Positions 1 to 8,179 of a stretch of 64,000 nucleotides of DNA are shown here, one piece after another (position 1 is the first letter of the stretch; each line of letters begins with the position of its first letter). The notes beneath the pieces are model-generated. The model was not told the origin of the DNA and made no database searches. It was given only the letters and a program-made list of their open reading frames with translations. The stretch is taken from assembly GCF_004214835.1 (NCBI RefSeq), contig NZ_PIQJ01000001.1:992001-1056000 (forward strand), in the 5' to 3' direction. The stretch is from Pseudidiomarina tainanensis (GTDB taxonomy: Bacteria; Pseudomonadota; Gammaproteobacteria; Enterobacterales; Alteromonadaceae). Made by a program: the position numbers and the translations under genes.

Positions 1-195
1 TGGTTTGGCTGCGCGTCGCAATGCTTGCGCTGCGCCAGCCATTTCAGCCGGCTGCTCACCGCGCAGTTTCATTGCCGTTAACGCCGCGGTAATTTGGATA
101 TCATTCAGTTCACCTTTGACTAGGTGATCAAATAGCTTTTCTGCTTGGGGCAAGGTTAATGGCTCGCCGTTGAGTAATGTATGAAGTGCCTGCAT
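1..195 (-). CDS. trpD: Anthranilate phosphoribosyltransferase, N-terminal part
   Basis: Only the first 65 codons are in the window; the gene continues beyond base 1. The translation starts MQALHTLLNGEPLTLPQAEK and matches the N-terminal helical domain of TrpD, which transfers phosphoribose from PRPP to anthranilate in tryptophan synthesis. The ATG lies 2 bases after the trpG stop, so it is cotranscribed with trpE and trpG under the same attenuator. The PRPP-binding and catalytic parts are outside the window, so the call rests on the N-terminus and the gene order. Confidence 0.9.
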   Translation of the reverse strand, partial: MQALHTLLNGEPLTLPQAEKLFDHLVKGELNDIQITAALTAMKLRGEQPAEMAGAAQALRRAAKP

Positions 196-197
196 GT

Positions 198-839
198 TTA
201 ACTCCCGTACGGCTCAAATCGGTATTGTTGAAATAAATAGGCAACGGTTTGTGCTAATAATTGCGTGCCGCGGCTAGTCAATATCGATTCCGGATGGAAT
301 TGAAAGCCAAGCGCCTGAAACTCTGGAAACTCTGCAGCCATCGGAATAGCGCCGGTCGCTGCAAGTACTTTGATCGAGTCAGGTAATTTATAGCCACATA
401 ACGAGTGGTAACGCGCAACCGTTAACGGATTATCCAATTGTTCAAATATGGCGTGCGGGCGGGTTTCGATTAGTGCTTTTTTACCGTGCACAATATCGGG
501 ACATCTATCCACTTCACCGCCTGCAGCATGAATGAGCGCTTGAAAGCCCAGACAGATACCAAGCACGGGGAATTGCCCTTTGGCTGCTTTAATCAATGCA
601 AGCAGATTCCCCGAGTGAGCAGGGTGACCCGGCCCAGGCGATAAGCACAGCAATTGGCGACCTGAATAGTTACGCATGTTAGCAATCAGTTGCTGTGCAT
701 CCATGTCATTGCGATACACCACCAACGGATAACCAAGTTGGCGTAATTCATCCACGAGGTTGTAGCTAAACGAATCGAAGTTATCGAGCATGACAATCCG
801 ATCAGGAGCCGTTGAGTTAGTCATTGGATTAACGTTCAC
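198..839 (-). CDS. trpG: Anthranilate synthase glutamine amidotransferase subunit
   Basis: TrpG supplies ammonia from glutamine to TrpE for making anthranilate from chorismate. The class I amidotransferase triad is visible: Cys96 in GICLG, and His182 and Glu184 in FHPES. The 213-residue length is that of a stand-alone TrpG, not a TrpG-TrpD fusion as in E. coli. A GTG start at 839 is chosen because an AGGAGG sits 6 bases upstream; the next ATG at 824 lacks such a site. The start overlaps the trpE end by 11 bases, which implies translational coupling of the two subunits. Confidence 0.96.
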   Translation of the reverse strand: MNVNPMTNSTAPDRIVMLDNFDSFSYNLVDELRQLGYPLVVYRNDMDAQQLIANMRNYSGRQLLCLSPGPGHPAHSGNLLALIKAAKGQFPVLGICLGFQALIHAAGGEVDRCPDIVHGKKALIETRPHAIFEQLDNPLTVARYHSLCGYKLPDSIKVLAATGAIPMAAEFPEFQALGFQFHPESILTSRGTQLLAQTVAYLFQQYRFEPYGS

Positions 840-2445
840 GGGTTGCCTCCTGAATCAGTTGATTGGCCTTGCGCACAGCTTCAATGACCGCACGTGCTTT
901 GTTTTCGGTTTCCGCGACTTCAGCCGCCGGGTCGGAGTCATGGACAATGCCAGCGCCTGCTTGAATGGTTGCTAAACCGTCTTTCACAAAAGCTGAGCGA
1001 ATCACAATGCAGGTATCCATATCTCCCGCGCCATTCACATAGCCAACGGCGCCGCCGTAGCTGCCGCGGCGTTGTTTTTCGACTTGCCGGATGAGCGTGG
1101 CGGCACTGATTTTCGGCGCACCAACCAAAGTACCCATGTTCATACATGCGCGATAGGCGTGCAGTGCGTCTAAGTCATCGGCCAACTGAGCTACCACACG
1201 TGACACGAGATGCATGACGTGTGAATACCGGTCGACCTGTAATAAATCAGCGACATAACGTGTGCCCGGCTGCGCTATGCGGGCCAGATCGTTTCGAGCA
1301 AGATCCACCAGCATCATGTGTTCCGATAGTTCTTTTTGGTCAAGCCGAAGCTCGAGCTCTAAGCGGCTGTCGAGGTCGGCATGTATCGTACCGTCGGCAT
1401 TTTTACCCCGTGGGCGGGTGCCGGCAATCGGATATAACTCAACTTGATTTGTCGCCGCGGTATACTTGAGCGCTGATTCTGGCGATGCGCCAAACAATTC
1501 AAAACTATTAGTGCGCAAATAGAACATATACGGCGATGGATTGGCTTGTTTGAGTTGGGCGTAAGCCAGCAAACTATCACTACACGGCAATTGGAAACGG
1601 CGTGAGGGCACCACTTGGAATATATCGCCGGCACTTATGTTCTCTTTTAACTTTAATACTTGTTGCGCAAACTCTTTGGCTGATGGGGTTGCTTGTACCT
1701 CATTACTTACAAACGTAGCGTTAGCTCCTTGCTGTATCGATGGAAATTGGCAGAGCGCGGCGATTTGTCCCACTTGTGCGGCAATGTCGGCATAGTAACT
1801 AGCGCTATCAGGGCCGCTGATCAAACTAGCGAGTAGTTCGGTGGTTTGCTGTTGATGGTCGATCACCAATAATGTTTCCGCAAGGTAGAACTGATAATCG
1901 GGACAGCTGTTGTCCGCACTCGCCACCTCAGGGAGTTGTTCGAAGGTTGCCACGTAATCGTAGGCAAACACGCCGCCAATAAAAATGGCCATCGCATGTG
2001 GCGCGCCCAACTGGGCTTTGGTTTGTAGTTGTTGCTGGACAATCCGTAACGGCTCGATATTGCTGGCAGCGCGTAAACGTGAATCCTCGTCCGCTGCAAC
2101 CGTGGATGACTGAAACTCGCATACTAACTGCTTATCGGTCGCCGTCACTTGGCATACGTCCGCACCAAGTTGCTGCAAACGCTCGGCTAACCACGGCAGT
2201 AGCGCTGCGCCGTTATTGGTTAGTGCCTCAATCGTGACGGTTTGCCCCTGACAGGTAAACTGTACTGCAGCATTCACCATCAGCAAGCTTTTGAGGTTTT
2301 GTCTGGATTGAATTTCAGCGGAATCAAGTAACAAGCTCGGCTGTTTAGGTGAGCACAGCCGTTTGTAAAGAGCTAGCGTATCCGCTTGATACGGCAGCTT
2401 CATTCGCAAACTTGTAAGAAAGCCAGGTTGTTCAATAATGTTCAC
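829..2445 (-). CDS. trpE: Anthranilate synthase component I
   Basis: TrpE converts chorismate and ammonia to anthranilate, the first committed step of tryptophan synthesis. The 538 residues have the family's usual length. The N-terminal LLLDSAEI (residues 38-45) corresponds to the tryptophan feedback-binding element of the family. The C-terminal chorismate-binding domain shows GASPES, YPIAGTRPRG and DLARNDLARI. Translation starts at a GTG. The gene lies directly behind a trp leader peptide and attenuator, and is the first structural gene of trpE-trpG-trpD. Confidence 0.97.
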   Translation of the reverse strand: MNIIEQPGFLTSLRMKLPYQADTLALYKRLCSPKQPSLLLDSAEIQSRQNLKSLLMVNAAVQFTCQGQTVTIEALTNNGAALLPWLAERLQQLGADVCQVTATDKQLVCEFQSSTVAADEDSRLRAASNIEPLRIVQQQLQTKAQLGAPHAMAIFIGGVFAYDYVATFEQLPEVASADNSCPDYQFYLAETLLVIDHQQQTTELLASLISGPDSASYYADIAAQVGQIAALCQFPSIQQGANATFVSNEVQATPSAKEFAQQVLKLKENISAGDIFQVVPSRRFQLPCSDSLLAYAQLKQANPSPYMFYLRTNSFELFGASPESALKYTAATNQVELYPIAGTRPRGKNADGTIHADLDSRLELELRLDQKELSEHMMLVDLARNDLARIAQPGTRYVADLLQVDRYSHVMHLVSRVVAQLADDLDALHAYRACMNMGTLVGAPKISAATLIRQVEKQRRGSYGGAVGYVNGAGDMDTCIVIRSAFVKDGLATIQAGAGIVHDSDPAAEVAETENKARAVIEAVRKANQLIQEATRER

Positions 2446-2543
2446 GCTTCGTACTCTTTTATAGTTGAGTTATTGTCGATAACGATTGGTATTTAAAAGT
2501 TGTATAACTTTTTGTCTACCGCTTGATGCCGATAAGCGTGCAT

Positions 2544-2571
2544 AAAAAAACCCGCTTATCGAAGCGGGTTT
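2544..2571 (-). terminator. trp attenuator terminator
   Basis: A 10-bp perfect stem (AAACCCGCTT / AAGCGGGTTT) is followed on the minus strand by a run of seven T. It lies between the Trp-rich leader peptide and trpE. An alternative pairing is visible: AGCGGG just after the leader stop (2606-2611) can pair with CCCGCT of the terminator's first arm (2563-2568), which would form the antiterminator. CCCG near the end of the leader (2616-2619) can pair with the same CGGG when the ribosome does not stall. This is classical trp attenuation. Confidence 0.92.
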
Positions 2572-2609
2572 GTAGCAAACGTGATTCACACGCACAGATA
2601 CATCGCCCG

Positions 2610-2672
2610 CTAGCTCGGGAAATGCCACCACCAGTTTTTACGTAGTTGTGATTGCTGTGATGTCGTTAACAC
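2610..2672 (-). CDS. trpL: trp operon leader peptide
   Basis: A 20-residue reading frame starts at GTG with AAAGGAA about 6 bases upstream. It ends in RKNWWWHFPS, with three Trp codons in a row just before the stop. Ribosome stalling at these codons when charged tRNA-Trp is scarce would favour the antiterminator over the terminator at 2544-2571. The same frame is open further upstream, but that extension has no comparable ribosome-binding site and covers the promoter, so the short form is preferred. Confidence 0.9.
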   Translation of the reverse strand: MLTTSQQSQLRKNWWWHFPS

Positions 2673-2751
2673 GATTGCTTCCTTTATTTCTTTCGTGACT
2701 AAAACTATCGATTTATTCGTTAAATCGTTAGCTTGTCTAATTGATGGGTTG

Positions 2752-2780
2752 AATGTATCGCGATTAAAAAATGATGTCAA
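2752..2780 (-). promoter_or_regulatory. Sigma-70 promoter of the trp operon
   Basis: On the minus strand a perfect -35 box TTGACA (2775-2780) is separated by 17 bases from TACATT (2752-2757), five of six matches to the -10 consensus. It points at the trp leader peptide about 80 bases downstream. I did not find a convincing TrpR operator palindrome overlapping it. Confidence 0.85.
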
Positions 2781-2813
2781 CGCTGAATTGCTGGTCAATT
2801 TTGATCAGCACCA

Positions 2814-3293
2814 TTAACGCACGTTGTGCTTCATGATGCGTGCTTTTTGACGTTGCCAATCGCGCTCTTTAATGGTGTCGCGTTTGTCGTGCGATTTTTT
2901 ACCTTTAGCCAGATAAATTTCTAGCTTCACCAAGTGTTTTTTCCAATACATGGCGGTGGCGACTATCGCATAGCCTTCACGTTCGCTGGCTCCGATGAGT
3001 TTATCGAGTTCGCGCTTCTTTAATAGGAGTTTACGCGTGCGTTCCGGATCGCATACCACATGGCTTGAAGCGGAGATAAGCGGTTGTATTTGGGCGCCCA
3101 GTAAATACGCTTCGCCATTTTTAATAATGACGTAGGTGTCGCTGATATTTACCTTTCCGGCACGAATACTTTTTACTTCCCAGCCTTGCAGGGCGAGACC
3201 AGCCTCAAACTTGTCCTCGAGGAAATATTCATGACGCGCTTTTTTATTTAGCGCGATGGTGTTGGAATTTTGACTTTTTTTAGTTTTGCTCAT
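2814..3293 (-). CDS. smpB: SsrA-binding protein SmpB
   Basis: SmpB binds tmRNA and brings it to stalled ribosomes in trans-translation. The 159-residue length and the sequence through [28 protein letters not shown] and the basic C-terminal tail ([19 protein letters not shown]) are typical of the family. It is divergent from ratA-rnfH, as in E. coli. A TATAAT on the minus strand ends only 7 bases before the ATG and no Shine-Dalgarno is evident, so the message may be leaderless. The ssrA gene itself is not in the window. Confidence 0.97.
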   Translation of the reverse strand: MSKTKKSQNSNTIALNKKARHEYFLEDKFEAGLALQGWEVKSIRAGKVNISDTYVIIKNGEAYLLGAQIQPLISASSHVVCDPERTRKLLLKKRELDKLIGASEREGYAIVATAMYWKKHLVKLEIYLAKGKKSHDKRDTIKERDWQRQKARIMKHNVR

Positions 3294-3433
3294 GCCTAGT
3301 ATTATACCGATGGTAGGAAAAATAAAAATGTCTTTTATTGCAAAATCACGGGTTTATTTGGCGTATTTGAAAGGGTGATTCAGCGTATGAAATGCGCTAT
3401 CATGCGCTTCATTTTCAGCAAACGAGGATGCCA

Positions 3434-3871
3434 ATGCCGACTATCGAACGAAGTGCTTTAGTGCCATACAGCAATGCGCAGATGTACGCATTGGTGAATG
3501 ATATCGATCGTTATCCAGAATTTGTACCTGGCTGCCGCAGCGCAGCGGTTTTGGAAAACGACGAGCAGAATAAAGTTGCACGTCTCGATATTAGTAAAGC
3601 AGGTATCAGCAAGTCGTTTACTACGCGCAACACGCTAGTGCCATATGAGCGGATTGATATGGAATTAGTCGATGGTCCGTTTCAGTATTTACGCGGTGGT
3701 TGGAGCTTCCACAAGTTGGACGAAAACGCCTGTAAAATCGTGTTAAAGCTCGAATTTGAATTTGCCAACCGGCTGTTGGGCATGGCTTTTGGTAAAATTT
3801 TCAATGAGCTTCAAAGTCGAATGGTTGATGCGTTTGTGCAACGTGCACAGCAAGTTTATGGATCTCAGTAA
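3434..3871 (+). CDS. ratA: RatA-type START/SRPBCC (coenzyme Q-binding family) protein
   Basis: A 145-residue protein of the polyketide cyclase/START superfamily. It was described as a toxin inhibiting 70S assembly in E. coli, and its eukaryotic relatives (Coq10) bind ubiquinone. The ATG at 3434 is preferred because GAGG at 3424-3427 lies 6 bases upstream; the ATG at 3428 directly abuts that site. The sequence runs PTIERSALVPYSNAQMYALV and contains RYPEFVPGC, typical of the family. The pair with rnfH, divergent from smpB, is the conserved order. Which role applies here is not decided by sequence. Confidence 0.93.
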   Translation: MPTIERSALVPYSNAQMYALVNDIDRYPEFVPGCRSAAVLENDEQNKVARLDISKAGISKSFTTRNTLVPYERIDMELVDGPFQYLRGGWSFHKLDENACKIVLKLEFEFANRLLGMAFGKIFNELQSRMVDAFVQRAQQVYGSQ

Positions 3872-3874
3872 CTC

Positions 3875-4246
3875 ATGGCCCCGCAGCAAATTCAAATCGA
3901 AGTGGCTTACGCCACGCCAGAGCGTCAGCAAATTATCCCACTACGCGTTCCCGCTGGGACGGTTGTTGCGGATGCGATTGAGCGTTCACAAATCAAACAA
4001 TACTTTCCGGAAATTGATCTAGCCGAACAAAAGGTTGGTATTTGGAGTAAAGCGGTTAAGCTAGACCATGAACTACGAGACGGTGATCGTATCGAAATAT
4101 ATCGACCATTGATTGCCGATCCGAAAGCCGTCCGCCGCCGTCGTGCTGATCAAGCGAAAGATGAAGGGCGTGCAGATCCGGTGACTGGTGGACGTCGGCG
4201 TAAACGTACAGATGAATCAGCTGATGCAGCTGAGGAGAACGAATAA
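3875..4246 (+). CDS. rnfH: RnfH family ubiquitin-like protein
   Basis: A 123-residue RnfH family protein with a beta-grasp fold core (about residues 6-85) ending in DGDRIEIYRPLIADPKAVRRRRA, the family signature. It is followed by a charged, low-complexity tail rich in Arg, Asp and Glu. It starts 3 bases after the ratA stop, so the two are coupled as in E. coli (ratA-ratB). The function is unclear; the name comes from association with rnf electron-transport operons in some bacteria, none of which is seen here. Confidence 0.92.
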   Translation: MAPQQIQIEVAYATPERQQIIPLRVPAGTVVADAIERSQIKQYFPEIDLAEQKVGIWSKAVKLDHELRDGDRIEIYRPLIADPKAVRRRRADQAKDEGRADPVTGGRRRKRTDESADAAEENE

Positions 4247-4249
4247 ATC

Positions 4250-4741
4250 GTGGCTGTTACTTTGTTTATTATGCGTCATGGCGACGCAGAACCACCTCAG
4301 GCACTGAAAGCCGATGCCATTCGACCATTGAGTGCGCTGGGCGAAAGTGAAGTGTTAGCCAGTGCAAATTGGCTAAACGAGCATCTCCAGGAGCATCATG
4401 GCAAGCTTGATTGGCTACTTGCGAGCCCGTTTATTCGCGCACAACAAACCGCCACTATCGTCGAATCGATTGTTCCCTCTGGACAGCGAGATATTGTTGA
4501 CGATGCGATTCCTGAAAGTGATCCGCAAGATTTTTCAGATTGGTTCTTTGCCATGTTGCAAAGTCGCTATCCCAATGCCGAATCGGTTGTTTTGGTGTCG
4601 CATATGCCGTTTGTGAGTTATTTGGTTGCGACGTTGGATAAGAAGACGCCGCCGTTGTTGTTTCCGACTGCGGGAATGGCGGAGCTGAAGTTGGATGTGG
4701 CGATGCAGCGCGCAGACTTTATCCGCATGATTGTTCCTTAA
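4250..4741 (+). CDS. sixA: Phosphohistidine phosphatase SixA
   Basis: A 163-residue histidine phosphatase superfamily protein with the RHG catalytic motif at residues 9-11 (His10 accepts the phosphate) and a second histidine in LVSHMPF. SixA dephosphorylates phosphohistidine on HPt domains or PTS proteins. It starts with GTG 3 bases after the rnfH stop, so it belongs to the ratA-rnfH operon. In E. coli this third place is occupied by bamE instead. A large inverted repeat follows 9 bases after the stop. Confidence 0.9.
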   Translation: MAVTLFIMRHGDAEPPQALKADAIRPLSALGESEVLASANWLNEHLQEHHGKLDWLLASPFIRAQQTATIVESIVPSGQRDIVDDAIPESDPQDFSDWFFAMLQSRYPNAESVVLVSHMPFVSYLVATLDKKTPPLLFPTAGMAELKLDVAMQRADFIRMIVP

Positions 4742-4750
4742 AACAAGTAC

Positions 4751-4828
4751 GATATTAGCTATTGGATATTAGATATTAGCCCCGATGTTTCAGGTTTTTC
4801 TAATATCTAATATCCAATAGCTAATATC
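4751..4828. repeat. Long hairpin repeat, GATATTA family, copy 1
   Basis: A perfect 29-bp inverted repeat (arms 4751-4779 and 4800-4828) around a 20-base loop. Each arm reads as four heptamers, GATATTA, GCTATTG, GATATTA, GATATTA, plus a final G. It lies between the convergent sixA and smrB genes, and its last two bases are part of the smrB stop codon. Related copies are at 28443, 31576 and 35533. It lacks a T-run, so it is not a typical intrinsic terminator. Confidence 0.95.
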
Positions 4829-5333
4829 ACCTTTGAACTAGGATGAGTAGGGCGGCGTTGCCGCCGTGGGCTGCCGGTGCTTGATGAAAAGCTCGTACTG
4901 CCGGATGCTGAACCAACCAATGCGGTAAATTCTCCTTCAATACCCCTTTACCATGCCCACTCATGACCGCGCAGCATTCAATATGTTGTTTGGCGCACGC
5001 GTGTAACAATGCTCCGAGTTCGCGCTTTGCTTCGGCTTGGGTCATACCATGTAAATCAAGGAATAATTCTGGCGGGAAGTCGCCGCGCCTCAGTTGCTTG
5101 AGTATGTGTGATGATTCACCTTCGACACAATAGCGCACTGGGCCTTCGGGAAAGTGGGCACGAAAAGTGTCAGAGAAAAAGAACTCGGCTTGTTGTTGGC
5201 GCTCAGGTGTATTTTCCGCACGGCGACGTGGCGTGAGTTTGGGGCGCGGTGCCGCAACCGTTTCGCTACGAATACGGCGGTCAACCTTAACTTGCTCGCG
5301 AAATAGCGCGAAATCATCTGTATCTTCACTCAT
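4827..5333 (-). CDS. smrB: SmrB ribosome rescue endonuclease (Smr domain)
   Basis: A 168-residue protein with a charged N-terminal extension and a C-terminal Smr domain: DLHG at residues 93-96 and SGHGKG at 125-130. SmrB (YfcN) cleaves mRNA at collided ribosomes in E. coli. It is divergent from prmB, the same neighbourhood as in E. coli (smrB/prmB-aroC), which supports orthology over other Smr proteins. Its stop codon overlaps the end of repeat copy 1. Confidence 0.92.
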   Translation of the reverse strand: MSEDTDDFALFREQVKVDRRIRSETVAAPRPKLTPRRRAENTPERQQQAEFFFSDTFRAHFPEGPVRYCVEGESSHILKQLRRGDFPPELFLDLHGMTQAEAKRELGALLHACAKQHIECCAVMSGHGKGVLKENLPHWLVQHPAVRAFHQAPAAHGGNAALLILVQR

Positions 5334-5437
5334 AACACGTCGCTTTTTTGTGCCTATCTATCTGCATCTTAGGATGCGAACTCAGTGCTATTAGGGTATC
5401 TTATGGCTCAGAGTAGAACAACTTCGGAGAACCTACC

Positions 5438-6346
5438 TTGTCACAGGTATCTGTCAACTTTACGTCCACCAGTATGCATGATGCACTGCGTTGGGCAGTG
5501 AGCGCTATGCAGGGCGCGGATGTTTATTTCGGTCACGGCACCGATAATGCCTTAAGTGAAGCGCAATTATTGCTGGGCCACGTGACGCAACTGACGTTTG
5601 AGCAGCTAGCTGAATTTCAACAAGCGCGATTACAACCGCATGAATTTGAAGAGTTTGTTGGCCTTGTGACGACGCGTATCGAAGAACGTAAACCCGCGGC
5701 TTATTTGATTGGTCAAGCATGGTTTGCAGGGTTGCCATTTATGGTTGATGAACGGGTACTGGTGCCGCGTTCACCGATTGCCGAATTGATTGAAAAGCGC
5801 TTCACACCATGGCTTGCCCAAGAACCAAAGCGGATTCTTGATCTGTGCACGGGAAGCGGCTGTATTGCGATTGCTTGTGCCTATGCGTTCGATGACGCCG
5901 AAGTTGATGCCCTTGATTTGTCGATTGATGCATTAGCGGTCGCTGAAGAAAATATTGCGATGCATGGTCTTGAAGAGCGCGTTATTCCCATTCAATCGAA
6001 TCTTTATGATGGCGTGCCGAAACAGCGTTATGACCTAATTGTCACGAATCCGCCGTATGTTGATGCTGAGGACATGGCCGATTTGCCAGAGGAATTCCGC
6101 CATGAGCCAGAACTTGGATTGGCGGCTGGCGATGATGGTTTAGATTTGGTTCGAACGATTTTACGCGAAGCGCCGGATCATTTGACCGAGCAGGGTGTTT
6201 TGGTCTGCGAAGTGGGCAACTCGTGGGTTGCGCTTGCGGAAGAGTTTCCAGAAGTACCGTTTGATTGGGTTGAATTTGAACACGGCGGCGATGGTGTATT
6301 TGTTTTGAGCTATGCCGACCTTGTTGCGCATCGCGATAAATTCTAA
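5438..6346 (+). CDS. prmB: 50S ribosomal protein L3 glutamine methyltransferase
   Basis: PrmB methylates the glutamine of ribosomal protein L3 using S-adenosylmethionine. Motif I DLCTGSG is at residues 135-141 and the catalytic NPPY at 204-207, in a protein of 302 residues (E. coli about 310). The start is TTG at 5438 with GGAGA about 9 bases upstream; no ATG in frame gives a full N-terminus. PrmB rather than PrmC is supported by the prmB-aroC-epmC order and by divergent smrB. Confidence 0.94.
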   Translation: MSQVSVNFTSTSMHDALRWAVSAMQGADVYFGHGTDNALSEAQLLLGHVTQLTFEQLAEFQQARLQPHEFEEFVGLVTTRIEERKPAAYLIGQAWFAGLPFMVDERVLVPRSPIAELIEKRFTPWLAQEPKRILDLCTGSGCIAIACAYAFDDAEVDALDLSIDALAVAEENIAMHGLEERVIPIQSNLYDGVPKQRYDLIVTNPPYVDAEDMADLPEEFRHEPELGLAAGDDGLDLVRTILREAPDHLTEQGVLVCEVGNSWVALAEEFPEVPFDWVEFEHGGDGVFVLSYADLVAHRDKF

Positions 6347-6378
6347 CCATCTTGATGAATTAACAAAGAGACAGACTA

Positions 6379-7479
6379 ATGGCGGCGAATACTTGGGGTG
6401 AATTATTTCGAGTGACAACCTTTGGCGAGAGTCACGGCGTAGCGATAGGTGCTGTCGTTGATGGGTGTCCGCCAGGTTTAGAGCTGACCGAAGCTGATAT
6501 TCAGCCATTTTTGGATCGTCGCAAGCCAGGTCAAAACCGTTTCACCACGGCGCGTCGTGAGGCGGACCAAGTAAAAATTCTGTCTGGCGTGTTCGAAGGT
6601 AAAACAACGGGAACGCCGATTGGGCTGTTGATTGAAAACACTGACCAACGCAGTAAAGACTACGGCGATATTAAAGATAAATTTCGCCCCGGCCATGCCG
6701 ATTATACCTATGCGCACAAATACGGTATTCGTGATTACCGCGGTGGTGGGCGCTCGTCTGCGCGCGAAACCGCAATGCGCGTTGCTGCCGGCGCTATTGC
6801 GCAAAAGTATTTAGCAGAAAAATTCGGTATGACGTTTCATGCTGGGGTGGTGCAAATTGGACCGCACAACACGGATGCTGCGCAGCCCGACTTTGCATGG
6901 TCGCACGTTGCTGATGATCCGTTATTTTGTCCGGATCCCGCAATGTCCGCGCAAGCTCAGGACTATTTGAAACAACTCCTTAAAGATGGTGATTCGGTTG
7001 GTGCTCGTGTGCGCCTTGAAGTCAGCGGTGTGCCGGTTGGCTTAGGCGAGCCGGTGTTCGATCGACTCGATGCTGATTTAGCCAAAGCACTGATGAGTAT
7101 TAATGCGGTGAAAGCGGTGAGTATTGGTGATGGATTTGCGGTGGCCGGCCAACGTGGTAGTGAACACCGGGATGCTCTAACTCCAACTGGTTTTGCGAGC
7201 AATCATGCCGGCGGCGTACTTGGCGGTATTAGTAGTGGTCAGCCACTCATAGCGGAAGTCGCATTTAAACCGACATCAAGCATTACCATTGCTGGGGAAA
7301 CCATCGATAGTCAAGGTCAACCAAGTAGCATTGTGACGCGTGGTCGACATGATCCGTGTGTCGGTATTCGCGGTGTGCCGGTGGTCGAAGCGATGGCTGC
7401 GCTTGTGATCATGGATCACTGGCTGCGCCAGCGTGCGCAAAATGGTGACGTACAATCAACCGTGCCGAAGATTGATTAG
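6379..7479 (+). CDS. aroC: Chorismate synthase
   Basis: AroC makes chorismate from EPSP, using reduced FMN as a catalytic cofactor; this is the last shikimate step and feeds the trp genes at the start of the window. The 366-residue length is usual. The signatures [18 protein letters not shown] near the N-terminus, [20 protein letters not shown] in the middle and [17 protein letters not shown] near the end are intact. It follows prmB by 32 bases with AAAGAGA before the ATG, and is probably cotranscribed with it. Confidence 0.98.
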   Translation: MAANTWGELFRVTTFGESHGVAIGAVVDGCPPGLELTEADIQPFLDRRKPGQNRFTTARREADQVKILSGVFEGKTTGTPIGLLIENTDQRSKDYGDIKDKFRPGHADYTYAHKYGIRDYRGGGRSSARETAMRVAAGAIAQKYLAEKFGMTFHAGVVQIGPHNTDAAQPDFAWSHVADDPLFCPDPAMSAQAQDYLKQLLKDGDSVGARVRLEVSGVPVGLGEPVFDRLDADLAKALMSINAVKAVSIGDGFAVAGQRGSEHRDALTPTGFASNHAGGVLGGISSGQPLIAEVAFKPTSSITIAGETIDSQGQPSSIVTRGRHDPCVGIRGVPVVEAMAALVIMDHWLRQRAQNGDVQSTVPKID

Positions 7480-7511
7480 TTGGTTTTTCGCAGTAGGTAT
7501 ATTCTCGACGT

Positions 7512-8048
7512 ATGATAAAACATCATTATCAGCAACTTATTCAGTTGTTCGAACAATGCTTTTTTGATGAATTGAATACACGGTTGGTGGCCGGTACCGA
7601 CGAACCTTATTATCAGCCAGCACAATGCGCCGGTGAGAGTCATCAAATTGTCTTTGCGCACGGATTTTACGCCTCGGCGTTACATGAAATTGCACATTGG
7701 TGTATTGCTGGTGAACAGCGTCGGCAGGTATTCGATTATGGTTATTGGTATGAACCGGATGGCCGTAATACCGAGCAACAAGCTGAATTTGAGCAAGTTG
7801 AACGCAAGCCGCAGGCACTCGAATGGTTATTTTCATTATGCGCCGGCGTGCCATTTCAGGTGAGTGTGGATAACCTCGGTGGTATTGAGGTGGACCGCAG
7901 TGCGTTTACAAAAGCTGTTCAAGAGCAATTATCTCGCTATATAATTAACGGACTGCCGCCACGAGCGGAAAAATTTGCCCGCGCTCTGGCTGATTACTAC
8001 CAGCAGCCATGGCCTGCAACAACAATAACTACATGGAACATAACATGA
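7512..8048 (+). CDS. epmC: Elongation factor P hydroxylase EpmC
   Basis: EpmC (YfcM) hydroxylates the lysylated lysine of EF-P after EpmA and EpmB have acted. The 178-residue protein has the metal-binding HEIAH at residues 58-62 and the family's YGYWYEPDGR at 76-85. It lies downstream of aroC as in several gammaproteobacteria. Its stop overlaps the start of the next small gene in an ATGA. EF-P, epmA and epmB are not in the window. Confidence 0.93.
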   Translation: MIKHHYQQLIQLFEQCFFDELNTRLVAGTDEPYYQPAQCAGESHQIVFAHGFYASALHEIAHWCIAGEQRRQVFDYGYWYEPDGRNTEQQAEFEQVERKPQALEWLFSLCAGVPFQVSVDNLGGIEVDRSAFTKAVQEQLSRYIINGLPPRAEKFARALADYYQQPWPATTITTWNIT

Positions 8049-8179
8049 AGAATCGCTATTTTATTATGCTGTTAGTCGCGTTAGGTTTAAGCAGTTGTGC
8101 CACCATTGAAGGCATTGGCAAAGACCTAGAAAGTGCCGGTGAAGCTATTCAAGAAGGTACTCGCGATAAAGGTGAATAA
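8045..8179 (+). CDS. Small entericidin-like lipoprotein
   Basis: A 44-residue frame, MKNRYFIMLLVALGLSSC followed by ATIEGIGKDLESAGEAIQEG, with a clear lipobox (LSSC, cleavage before Cys18). The mature peptide is about 27 residues and resembles the entericidin A/B family, small membrane lipoproteins known as a toxin/antidote pair in enterics. The start overlaps the epmC stop as ATGA, and the end overlaps the next gene's start by 8 bases, so the three genes appear translationally coupled. Only one entericidin-like gene is seen, so no antidote/toxin pair can be claimed. Confidence 0.85.
   Translation: MKNRYFIMLLVALGLSSCATIEGIGKDLESAGEAIQEGTRDKGE

Noticed and set aside
2673-2798. Upstream extension of the trp leader frame to 62 residues
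   Set aside because: It would run across the -10 box of the promoter and has no ribosome-binding site; the 20-residue version has one and carries the Trp codons.
4751-4828. Reading the GATATTA hairpins as intrinsic terminators
   Set aside because: Stems are AT-rich, loops are 18-29 bases and no T-run follows; two copies lie between divergent genes where a terminator is not needed.
8133-8171. Longer start for the NAD-kinase-like protein
   Set aside because: The extra 13 residues lie within the lipoprotein gene in another frame and are not part of the conserved kinase fold.
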